NCBI RefSeq assembly: GCF_021405525.1
Contig: NZ_JAGQAG010000001.1
Span: 3,754,856 to 3,818,855 of the forward strand
Direction of reading: 5' to 3'
DNA length: 64,000 nt
Source: Ruegeria pomeroyi
GTDB taxonomy: Bacteria > Pseudomonadota > Alphaproteobacteria > Rhodobacterales > Rhodobacteraceae
In this document: positions 26,700-33,890 of the stretch, one piece after another
Position numbering within the stretch: the stretch's first letter is position 1
How the letters are laid out: each line of letters starts with the position of its first letter
The notes under the pieces: model-generated
Database searches by the model: none
The model's input: only the letters and a program-made list of their open reading frames with translations
What the model was told of the DNA's origin: nothing
Position numbers and translations under genes: made by a program

Positions 26700-28514
26700 A
26701 TGCGTCTGCGTCTACTCGCCACCACTGACCTGCATATGCAGCTGACAGGTTTTGATTATTACGCCGACCGCCGGGAAAGATCCGGAGGGTTGACTCGGAT
26801 TGCCCCGCTGATCCACACCGCCCGCACAGAACCGGGTGTGGATCTGTCCCTGCTGCTGGACAACGGAGACAGCATTCAGGGTACCCAGATGGGCGATATC
26901 GCTGCCAAACGTCCCGAAGCCCCGCATCCGCTGATGCGGGCCTTTACCTATCTCGGATATGACGCTCTGGGGCTGGGAAATCACGATTTCAACTTCGGGC
27001 TTGAGGTGCTGGATCGAGTGTTGGAACAGGCACCCTGTCCGGTGGTTTGTTCTAACGCGCACAGGCTGGACGGCACGGCCCCCTGGCAGCGGATGGCTAT
27101 CCTTGATCGAGAGGTTCGAAACGCCTCCGTTGCGACCCGGTTACGGATCGGCGTGTTAGCCGCATTGCCACCGCAGACGATGGAGTGGGATGCTCATATC
27201 CTGGCAGGCCGGATGCGCGTCGAGGGCATCGTCGATGCCGCGCGCGAGACAGTGTCGCGACTCAAAGCCGAAGGCTGCGATCTGATCGTCGCTTTGGCCC
27301 ATTCCGGCCTGGCAGAGGCGGTAGCCGCTCCTGATCAGGAAAACGCTGTAATCCCTCTGGCGGCACTTGAAGGTATCGACGCGATAGTTGCTGGACATAC
27401 GCATCTGCGGCTTCCGTCGCATGGCCCCAGCTCTTGTCCCGACAGGCGCGTATCCGAAGCGCTGATACGTGGCACGCCGGTTGTTATGCCGGGACACCAC
27501 GGTTCCCATCTGGGGATCATCGACCTGGAACTGCAACAAGGCACAGATGGTCGCTGGCGCGTCGACCAGGCAAACGCTAGCCTGCGCCCGACCGACGACT
27601 GCGAGGATGCGGTACTGACCCACCTGCTTGCGGCGGATCATGCCGCCACGCGCGCCGCCGCTAATCAGCCTGCCGGACTTGCGCAAGAGCCGATGCACAG
27701 CTATTTTACCTTTGTCGCTCCGGATCGTGGGCTGGCCAAGGTTGCCGCCGCTCAGGCCGCCGCATTGCGCCCGTTTCTTGAAAGCACGGCTCTTGCCGAA
27801 CTGCCTGTGCTTTCTTCGGTCTCACCACTCAAGGCAGGAGGTCGCGCCGGGCCGGACCACTATACCGACGTTCCCGCTGGACCATTGTCGATGCGCCATG
27901 TGGCCGACCTGCACATGTTTCCCAACGAGTTGCGGGCGCTGGTTCTAACCGGCGCCGAACTGCGCGAATGGCTGGAAATGGCCGCCGGCGTGTTCCTGAC
28001 CCCGGCACCAGCCGGGGCCTGTGACATGTTGCTGGATACTTCCGTGCCCGGACATAATTTCGACAGCCTTTACGGGTTGACCTATGAGATCAATCCGAGC
28101 GCGCCAGCGCGCTACGATACCGGCGGTCACCTGATCGCGGAGGAGAACCGGCGGATCGGTTCCCTGCACCACAACGGAGCGCCGGTTAATGACCGACAAA
28201 AATTCGTGGTTGTACTCAACAACTACCGCACCAACGGCGGCGGCCATTTCCTGATGTTGAAGCGGGGTCAGCCCATTCCACTGCCAAGCCTGCGCATACA
28301 GAGCGCCCTGCATGACTACCTCTCCGGACGGCTGCCTGACGACCCACTGGAGCAGGCGCCGCATCCCTGGAGGTTGGCGCCCATGCCTGGGCAGAGCGCG
28401 ATCCTTCGCACCGGACCGCGGGCCCGCGACCACCTGGACGAGCTTGCCGGGCGTGACGTCACCGATCTCGGTCTGGATGACGAGGGGTTTCTCTGCCTGC
28501 GCCTCGGGCTTTGA
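26700..28514 (+). CDS. 5'-nucleotidase / 2',3'-cyclic phosphodiesterase family metallophosphoesterase
   Basis: About 604 aa. The metallophosphatase domain shows TTDLHMQ, DNGDSIQG, GNHDFNFG, AHSG and GHTHL metal-ligand motifs. A C-terminal 5'-nucleotidase domain follows, with the YGLTYEI and NNYRTNGGG substrate-pocket motifs of CpdB-type enzymes. Unlike typical CpdB/UshA it has no signal peptide from either candidate start (26610 or 26700), so it is predicted cytoplasmic or misannotated at its 5' end. Neither start has a convincing ribosome site. It stands alone, and the SRP RNA promoter begins 5 bp after its stop. Confidence 0.86.
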   Translation: MRLRLLATTDLHMQLTGFDYYADRRERSGGLTRIAPLIHTARTEPGVDLSLLLDNGDSIQGTQMGDIAAKRPEAPHPLMRAFTYLGYDALGLGNHDFNFGLEVLDRVLEQAPCPVVCSNAHRLDGTAPWQRMAILDREVRNASVATRLRIGVLAALPPQTMEWDAHILAGRMRVEGIVDAARETVSRLKAEGCDLIVALAHSGLAEAVAAPDQENAVIPLAALEGIDAIVAGHTHLRLPSHGPSSCPDRRVSEALIRGTPVVMPGHHGSHLGIIDLELQQGTDGRWRVDQANASLRPTDDCEDAVLTHLLAADHAATRAAANQPAGLAQEPMHSYFTFVAPDRGLAKVAAAQAAALRPFLESTALAELPVLSSVSPLKAGGRAGPDHYTDVPAGPLSMRHVADLHMFPNELRALVLTGAELREWLEMAAGVFLTPAPAGACDMLLDTSVPGHNFDSLYGLTYEINPSAPARYDTGGHLIAEENRRIGSLHHNGAPVNDRQKFVVVLNNYRTNGGGHFLMLKRGQPIPLPSLRIQSALHDYLSGRLPDDPLEQAPHPWRLAPMPGQSAILRTGPRARDHLDELAGRDVTDLGLDDEGFLCLRLGL

Positions 28515-28518
28515 GATC

Positions 28519-28547
28519 TTGTCATCCCGGTCCGACCCGCCTATATC
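28519..28547 (+). promoter_or_regulatory. Promoter of the SRP RNA gene
   Basis: TTGTCA (28519-28524), a 17-bp spacer, then TATATC (28542-28547). The expected start site is 7-8 bp on, which coincides with the 5' end of the SRP RNA stem. Confidence 0.75.
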
Positions 28548-28552
28548 GGGTC

Positions 28553-28650
28553 GCGAGAGGTTGGCGCGGGCGAGCGCCTCGCCAACCTGGTCAGGTCCGG
28601 AAGGAAGCAGCCACAACGAGTCCCGCTTGGGTCGATGTCCAGCCTCTCAC
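28553..28650 (+). ncRNA. ffs: Bacterial signal recognition particle RNA (4.5S type)
   Basis: Contains the universal SRP core CAGGTCCGGAAGGAAGCAG (within 28589-28612), which forms the Ffh-binding apical loop. The termini pair as GAGAGG (28555-28560) with CCTCTC (28643-28648), giving a hairpin of about 98 nt typical of small bacterial SRP RNA. With Ffh it targets nascent membrane proteins. Exact ends are estimated from the terminal helix. Confidence 0.94.
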
Positions 28651-28827
28651 TTTCACCGCCGCGCCTGCGGCACCCGGAACCCTGTAGCCTGCGGAGGGAT
28701 GTATGATTGTAGCAAAGACCCTTCGGGCAGCGCGGTTCTGACGACTCACACCCCTGCCTGAACCCGTTCCGGCCGGATGCGCGTGCGCCATCCGCCCGTC
28801 TTGCGTTCTTTCGCAACAGGCAGACCG

Positions 28828-29859
28828 ATGTCTCTTACACTCCCGGACCTTGGATGGTCCTCTTTCTTTGCCGCGCAGACCGCGGCCCATTCCGGCTGCG
28901 CGCCCTATCGCCTGACAGCCATTCATCGCAGTACCCTGACCGGTTTGTCGCCCGAGAGCGACTGCACCCTGACAACCCCACCCGACCAGCCGACCAGCGC
29001 CTTTGCCGTGGGCGACTGGGTTCTGGCCGATCCCGAGCACCGGGTCCGGCACCTGCTCGACCGGCGCAGCCTGTTGAAACGGCGCGCCGCCGGTACCGGG
29101 GCCGAGGCGCAGCTGATCGCGGCCAATGTCGATGTTCTGTTCATCACCAGTTCCTGCAACGCCGATTTCAACCTGCCCCGGTTGGAGCGCTATTTGGCGC
29201 TGGCTCATCAGGCCGGGTGTTATCCCGTTGTGGTGCTGACCAAGGCTGACACCTGTGCCGATCCCAACGCCTTTGTCGCGCCGGCCGAGGCGCTGGCGCC
29301 GTTCCTGACGGTGCTGGCGGTCAACGCTCTTGACCCTGCCCATCTGGGTAGGGTCCTTTCATGGTGCCCATCCGGCCAGACCGGGGCGCTGGTAGGCTCG
29401 TCAGGCGTGGGCAAGACCACGTTGATGAATGGTCTCACCGGTACACAGGAGGCCACGGCCGGTATCCGCGAGGACGATGCCAAGGGCCGTCACACCACCA
29501 CCGCCCGCGCCCTGCGGCGGATGGTCAACGGCGGCTGGCTGGTCGATACGCCGGGCATGCGGGCCCTGCGCCTGCTGGATGCGGGCGACGGGATCGACGA
29601 GGTATTCCAGGACCTCTCGGACCTCGCCACCGGCTGTCGTTTCTCGGATTGCGGACATGACAGCGAACCGGGCTGCGCCATCCAGGCCGCGATTGCGGCG
29701 GGAACGCTGGAACCCGCCCGCCTCGACCGCTGGCGCAAGCTGAAGCGCGAGGATGTGCGCAACTCGGAAAGCGTGGCCGAGGCACGCTCGCGCGACAAGG
29801 CGTTCGGCAAGATGGTCCGCGCGGTGATGCGCGACAAGCAGGGCCGGAACAAGGGCTGA
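28828..29859 (+). CDS. rsgA: Ribosome small-subunit-dependent GTPase (RsgA)
   Basis: 343-aa circularly permuted GTPase acting in late 30S assembly. An N-terminal OB-fold precedes the permuted order G4 (VVLTKAD), G1 (GSSGVGKTT) and G3 (DTPGM). A C-terminal zinc motif C-x4-C-x-H-x5-C appears in CRFSDCGHDSEPGC. The ATG at 28828 is chosen because a longer upstream reading lacks similarity. Convergent with the alpha/beta hydrolase gene. Confidence 0.93.
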   Translation: MSLTLPDLGWSSFFAAQTAAHSGCAPYRLTAIHRSTLTGLSPESDCTLTTPPDQPTSAFAVGDWVLADPEHRVRHLLDRRSLLKRRAAGTGAEAQLIAANVDVLFITSSCNADFNLPRLERYLALAHQAGCYPVVVLTKADTCADPNAFVAPAEALAPFLTVLAVNALDPAHLGRVLSWCPSGQTGALVGSSGVGKTTLMNGLTGTQEATAGIREDDAKGRHTTTARALRRMVNGGWLVDTPGMRALRLLDAGDGIDEVFQDLSDLATGCRFSDCGHDSEPGCAIQAAIAAGTLEPARLDRWRKLKREDVRNSESVAEARSRDKAFGKMVRAVMRDKQGRNKG

Positions 29860-29861
29860 CC

Positions 29862-29883
29862 AGCCCCGGGGTCGCCCCCGGCT
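29862..29883. terminator. Possible bidirectional terminator between rsgA and the hydrolase gene
   Basis: Imperfect GC-rich dyad AGCCCCGGGG-TCG-CCCCCGGCT between the two convergent stop codons. There is no T-run. Confidence 0.35.
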
Positions 29884-30743
29884 CAGGGGGCGATCAACCG
29901 GGGCCAAAGGGCGGCATTGCGCCGGGCAAAGGCGCCCAGATGGCCGATTTCGCGTACCCCGTGTTCCTTTGGCCGCAACAGGTGCCGCCGGGCGCTGTCG
30001 CCATAGAGATCGGCCAGACGCCAGACACATTTGGGGGGGATCGTTTCGTCATCTTCGCAGGCAAAGAGATCGACTTGCGCGCGCGACCGGCCCCAATCGG
30101 GTTTCGGCAGGCGGGTGCCTGTCTCGGGCAGATAGGCGCCGGGCGTGGTGCACCAGCGCCGCCATTCCCAATAGACGCCGGGCGGCAGGTCGGTGCCAAA
30201 ACCGATCGCGCGGCCCGGCAGATAGCCCAAGGTCTTGACCAGCAGGGGCGCATGGCCGAACCAGAACAGCCGTGCCAGCACCTGATAGGGCCAGGGGTGG
30301 TCCGAGTGATGCACCAGCCCGGAACAGACGCAGATCATGCGCGCGATGGGCTCGATCCCCGGTTGCAGCGGCCCCAGCATGCCACCAACGGAATGGCCGA
30401 TCACCCAGAGCGGCAGATCGGGAAACCGGCGCTGCATTTCGGCATAGGCGGCGGGCATGTCAAGGAGCGCCCAGTCCGACATGGTGGCGGTCGAGGCCGC
30501 AAGCGGCCCCCGCAACGAATGCCCGAAATCGCGATAATCATAGGTCAGGCAGGCCATGCCCTGCTCGGCCGCCAGCCAGGAGGCGAAATGCTGGTAGTAG
30601 TCGCGCGGCACCCCGGTGGCGCTGTTGATCACCACCGCAACCCGGGGCGTGCCCGCCGGGAGATAGAGCCGCGCCGAAAGCTGCGCCGACCCGGATGGAA
30701 AGCCAAAATCCTCGACTACGACGCTTGCTTGCATGTCCAGCAT
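29883..30743 (-). CDS. Serine alpha/beta hydrolase
   Basis: 286-aa alpha/beta-hydrolase with the nucleophile elbow GHSVGG near residue 116, an oxyanion-loop region around INSATGVPRDYYQ, and a C-terminal EHGVREIGHLG stretch that supplies the likely catalytic histidine. No signal peptide or membrane segment. Divergent from a TetR regulator with two operator-like palindromes in between, so probably substrate-induced. The substrate cannot be told from sequence. Confidence 0.87.
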   Translation of the reverse strand: MLDMQASVVVEDFGFPSGSAQLSARLYLPAGTPRVAVVINSATGVPRDYYQHFASWLAAEQGMACLTYDYRDFGHSLRGPLAASTATMSDWALLDMPAAYAEMQRRFPDLPLWVIGHSVGGMLGPLQPGIEPIARMICVCSGLVHHSDHPWPYQVLARLFWFGHAPLLVKTLGYLPGRAIGFGTDLPPGVYWEWRRWCTTPGAYLPETGTRLPKPDWGRSRAQVDLFACEDDETIPPKCVWRLADLYGDSARRHLLRPKEHGVREIGHLGAFARRNAALWPRLIAP

Positions 30744-30760
30744 AACGACCCCAGATAGCC

Positions 30761-30776
30761 TAGACCGATTGGTCTA
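30761..30776. promoter_or_regulatory. TetR-type operator 1
   Basis: TAGACCGATTGGTCTA, a near-perfect palindrome 18 bp upstream of the hydrolase start. It resembles the GACC/GGTC boxes recognised by LmrA/YxaF-type TetR proteins. Confidence 0.75.
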
Positions 30777-30787
30777 TTCCTCATGTC

Positions 30788-30803
30788 TGGACCAATCGGT
30801 CTA
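30788..30803. promoter_or_regulatory. TetR-type operator 2
   Basis: TGGACCAATCGGTCTA is the reverse complement of operator 1 with one mismatch. It is centred 27 bp away and 23 bp before the TetR start. Confidence 0.75.
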
Positions 30804-30825
30804 GAGCTGTCAATATCCCCGGCAC

Positions 30826-31383
30826 ATGACCCAACGTCCGCTTCCGACCAAAGATCGCCTGATCCGTACCGCCGCGCAGCTGTTCCAGCGCCGGGGGTAT
30901 CACGGTGTTGGATTGTCCGAGCTGCTGGCCGAGGCAGAGGCGCCCAAGGGCTCGCTGTATCACCACTTCCCGAACGGCAAGTCCGATCTCGCGTTGGCGT
31001 CGGCCACCTGGGCCTCGGATCAGATGCTGCGGTTGATCGCGGCCTCGTTCGAACCGGCCGAGAGCTTTCATGCCGGGATGGAGGCTCTGTGCGGCAAGGT
31101 CGCGAAACTATTCGACAAATCGGGCCAGTGGGATGGCTGCCCGATCTCGTCGACCCTGTTCGAAGGTCCGGACAATGCGACGTTCCGTGCCCATGCCCGC
31201 CATCTGTTCGAAGGCTGGATCACCGAGGGCGCGCATCACGCCAGGCGCTTTGGGCTGGCCGATCCGCAAAAGACCGCCGAGACCATGTTCATCCTGCTGC
31301 AAGGCGGCTGGATGCTGGCCCGTGCCCGGCAGTCCTCGGACGTGCTGCGCCGCCTGCCCGAGATGCTGCCGCGCGCGGATTAG
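30826..31383 (+). CDS. TetR/AcrR-family regulator (LmrA/YxaF-like)
   Basis: 185-aa repressor. The N-terminal helix-turn-helix is TAAQLFQRRGYHGVGLSELL ... GSLYHHFPNGK (about residues 12-55), and the DGCPISSTLFE segment is characteristic of the LmrA/YxaF-like C-terminal domain. It is divergent from the alpha/beta hydrolase, with two inverted operator copies between them, so it probably represses both genes. Its stop overlaps that of the convergent metallopeptidase gene. Confidence 0.92.
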   Translation: MTQRPLPTKDRLIRTAAQLFQRRGYHGVGLSELLAEAEAPKGSLYHHFPNGKSDLALASATWASDQMLRLIAASFEPAESFHAGMEALCGKVAKLFDKSGQWDGCPISSTLFEGPDNATFRAHARHLFEGWITEGAHHARRFGLADPQKTAETMFILLQGGWMLARARQSSDVLRRLPEMLPRAD

Positions 31384-32231
31384 AGCCGGTTGGTGCTGAA
31401 CGTGTCGCAGCTTGCGACCCGGCCACTATCAAAGCCGCGTTCGAACCAGGCCGCCCGCTGCGCCGAGGTGCCGTGGGTGAATGTATGCGGTTGCGGCACC
31501 CGGCCCGCCTGCCGTTGCAGCCGGTCGTCGCCGATCATCCGGGCGGCGTTCAACGCCTCTTCCAGATCACCGCGTTCCATCAGACCCCGGACCGAGCGCG
31601 CCCAGACCCCGGACAGGCAATCGGCCTGCAATTCCAGCCGTACAGTCAGGGCGTTGGCCTCGACCTGTGAGGATTGCCGGCGCGCCTGATCCACTTGGCC
31701 CAGAATGCCCAGCTGGTTCTGCACGTGATGGGCCACCTCGTGTGCGATCACATAGGCGGCGGCGAAATCACCGCCTGCCTGAAGACGCCGGGCCAGCGTG
31801 GCAAAGAAATCTGTGTCCAGATAGGCCTTCTGGTCGGCCGGGCAGTAGAACGGCCCGGTCGCGCCCGAGGCGCCGCCACAGGGGCTGGAAGTGACCTGAG
31901 AGAACAGCACCAGCGTCGGCGGGATGTAGTCGCGGCCCAGCTGGTCGCGGAACACCGTGCCCCAGACATCCTCGGTCGTGGCCAAGACGCGCGAGACGAA
32001 TTCGCCCGCCTGCCGCTCTTCGGCGGTCAGTTCCTTGGGCGCGCTCTGGCTCGGGCCCGGCTGTTCGGTCAGGAACGGGGTGACGTCGATGCCGGTAAAG
32101 GCGCCGATCACCAAAAGCAGCAGGACCCCGCCGATACCCAGCCCGCGCCCGCCGATGGCCATGCCTCCGCGGCCGCGCTGCGCGCGGCGATCCTCGACAT
32201 TCCTGCTGCCGCGCACGCCTCTTAGCCGCAT
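31380..32231 (-). CDS. Neutral zinc metallopeptidase (YpfJ family)
   Basis: 283-aa protein with an N-terminal membrane helix (about residues 30-48, GLGIGGVLLLLVIGAFTG), then the YpfJ-type peptidase domain. HEVAHHVQ (HExxH, near residue 165) is followed by the family block ELQADCLSGVWA, whose Glu is the likely third zinc ligand. The ATG at 32231 has AAGGGGTGA upstream. Physiological substrate unknown. The riboswitch region is upstream but points the other way. Confidence 0.92.
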   Translation of the reverse strand: MRLRGVRGSRNVEDRRAQRGRGGMAIGGRGLGIGGVLLLLVIGAFTGIDVTPFLTEQPGPSQSAPKELTAEERQAGEFVSRVLATTEDVWGTVFRDQLGRDYIPPTLVLFSQVTSSPCGGASGATGPFYCPADQKAYLDTDFFATLARRLQAGGDFAAAYVIAHEVAHHVQNQLGILGQVDQARRQSSQVEANALTVRLELQADCLSGVWARSVRGLMERGDLEEALNAARMIGDDRLQRQAGRVPQPHTFTHGTSAQRAAWFERGFDSGRVASCDTFSTNRL

Positions 32232-32345
32232 GACGATCACCCCTTGAAGCCTGACTATCCGATACGGGTATCCGCAACCGGTCGCAGGGGGAAAAATCCT
32301 GGACCGGATACCGTAGCTTGACACCTGCACCGTACAAACGCTACC
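32232..32345. other. Divergent promoter region before the cobalamin riboswitch
   Basis: Contains a TTGACA hexamer (32318-32323) that could be the -35 box of the riboswitch transcript; no clear -10 was found. No coding frame seen. Confidence 0.4.
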
Positions 32346-32540
32346 GCTGGCGTGATGGTTCCCGGGCCGTAATCGACTCGGGATGAAAAGGGAACACGGT
32401 GCGGTCATCTGGCAACAGAAGACCAAAACCAGGACTGCCCCCGCAACTGTAGGCGGAGAGCGAAGCCGAAATGCCACTGGCCGCAAGGCCGGGAAGGTCG
32501 GCAAAGCTGCGACCCGCAAGTCAGGAGACCTGCCATCGCA
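32346..32540 (+). ncRNA. Cobalamin (AdoCbl-class) riboswitch
   Basis: All the main conserved blocks of the B12 element appear in order: GATGGTTCCC, GGGATGAAAAGGGAACACGG, CCCGCAACTGTAGGCGG, the B12 box GCCACTG (32473-32479), GGGAAGG, GACCCGCAAGTCAGGAGACC and the closing TGCCATCGC. Cobalamin binding normally lowers expression of the downstream gene, here the small cysteine-rich protein starting at 32637, whose ribosome site lies about 85 bp beyond the aptamer. The 5' boundary is approximate. Confidence 0.95.
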
Positions 32541-32636
32541 ACCGTAACTCGAACCCGGGCGGGGTGTCCGGACGGGATGCCTTGGCCCTGATCGGCCGGT
32601 CCCCGACACCCTGTTCCGCCGCGCGGAGGGCGCAGG

Positions 32637-33035
32637 ATGATCTGGACTACAAGAACGCATGAATTTGCCGCAACGCTCTGTCGCCGAACCGGCAGGCCCT
32701 GCCCGGCGTTGTCGGCATTAGCCGAGAACCTCGCCCGCGCGCTGCGGCAGGCTGAACCGATGACCGATGCAGGTTTCGCGATAGAAGGGCATTGCGAGAT
32801 GCCCCCGTGTGGAGCAGGTTGCATGGCCCGCTACGCCGCCTCGCACAGCCGGATCCGCGTGTTCTGCGGCGTCGACGAAGACACCGCCCTGTCGCATCTG
32901 AATCGCTTTGCCGATGCACTGATGACACCCGACGGAGCGGGATTTGCCGCCGGGCTAGGCCCGGTACCATGCGCCATGGCCGAGGCCCGCCCCCGCTGCG
33001 TCCACTCTGCTGCGACAGCGCAAGCAACGGCCTGA
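32637..33035 (+). CDS. Small cysteine-rich protein under B12 riboswitch control (DUF1636-like)
   Basis: 132-aa cytosolic protein starting at an ATG with GGAGGG seven to eight nt upstream. Cysteines are spaced C-x6-C in the N-terminal part, then CEMPPCGAGC near residue 55. The overall pattern (N-terminal cysteines, LARAL helix, C-rich centre, RVFCGVDEDTALSHLNRFADAL) resembles the DUF1636 family of thioredoxin-fold putative iron-sulfur or metal-binding proteins often found with cobalamin genes. That family link is inferred by eye. No cob, btu or cbt genes lie nearby, so its part in B12 or cobalt handling rests on the riboswitch alone. Confidence 0.75.
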   Translation: MIWTTRTHEFAATLCRRTGRPCPALSALAENLARALRQAEPMTDAGFAIEGHCEMPPCGAGCMARYAASHSRIRVFCGVDEDTALSHLNRFADALMTPDGAGFAAGLGPVPCAMAEARPRCVHSAATAQATA

Positions 33036-33039
33036 AGGA

Positions 33040-33537
33040 TCAGTCCCGGATAGCACGGCCTGCCAGCGCCCAGTCCATCTGGGCGTCGGTTTCCACCGCA
33101 CAGGAGCGGACCGACCGCAAATGCGCCAGCGCCGCCTTCGGCTCTTCGCCCGTCTCGATCATCAGGCGCAACGCCGCCATGCCCGACCGGCCACAGCCGC
33201 CCTTGCAATGGATCAATACGCGCCCGCCGCCGCGCAGCGCATGCCGGGCCGATTTGCTGATCGCCTTCCAACTGATCTCGGCATCACGGCCAGGCACTCC
33301 GAAATCATCGACCGGCAGATGAGCCCAGCGGCAGGCGCGACTCTGGATATCAGCACCAAAATTGCGTGCACCGTGCTGCAACATCTCGACCTCGGTCGTC
33401 ATCGAGATCACCAGCCCGGGCGCCCAGGACCCGATCAGATCAATATCACTTGAATAGTTGCCAGACAGGCCCGGCAACTGGCAGATCGCCAGCGAGCCTC
33501 CCCCTACTTGCAGCGCATAGATCACCAATTGCGCCAT
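33040..33537 (-). CDS. Dual-specificity/tyrosine-phosphatase family protein
   Basis: 165-aa protein with the phosphatase loop HCKGGCGRSG (HC-x5-R-S type) near residue 112 and the general-acid region DDFGVPG about 30 residues earlier. This is the layout of cysteine-dependent protein phosphatases of the DSP group. The ATG at 33537 with GAGGGA upstream gives a compact domain; the longer frame adds no similarity. Convergent with the riboswitch gene, 4 bp apart. Substrate unknown. Confidence 0.85.
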   Translation of the reverse strand: MAQLVIYALQVGGGSLAICQLPGLSGNYSSDIDLIGSWAPGLVISMTTEVEMLQHGARNFGADIQSRACRWAHLPVDDFGVPGRDAEISWKAISKSARHALRGGGRVLIHCKGGCGRSGMAALRLMIETGEEPKAALAHLRSVRSCAVETDAQMDWALAGRAIRD

Positions 33538-33890
33538 CCGCAAAATTCCCTCTCCGATCGAGCCCACATCCAAGGCCGCAACACCTTGCCCAGCCGCAAC
33601 ATGACTCCGAAAGAAGCTTTGTCGCAAGTCACGATGCTGGTGAGTGCGCAAGGATTCGGGGCACAAAAGGGCAACCCGGCAACAGTGAATCCTACGCTTT
33701 AGGCCGTTCAGACCCCGCCTGAAGGGCAGCTAAGTTAAAGCTTACCGACAGGCGAGCCAAACCCTTGGCCAGAAATGCACGGAAGGGCCCGGTGCCATGT
33801 TTCCTACTTGGTCCCAACCCGGCTAGAGTGCGGGTAGTCTAGACCGGAACTGCAGGCTTTCCGACAGATATGTAAAAGGTATGCGCGCCC
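33538..33890. other. Intergenic region before the sulfatase-family gene
   Basis: 353 bp holding the 5' region of the phosphatase gene and the leader of the sulfatase-family gene. A short plus-strand frame (33601-33702, 33 codons starting MTPKEALSQVTM) is protein-like but has no ribosome site and no recognised family. Nothing else is supported. Confidence 0.5.

Noticed and set aside
33601..33702. 33-codon plus-strand frame starting MTPKEALSQVTM
   Set aside because: Plausible composition, but no ribosome site, no recognisable family, and too short to support without conservation data.
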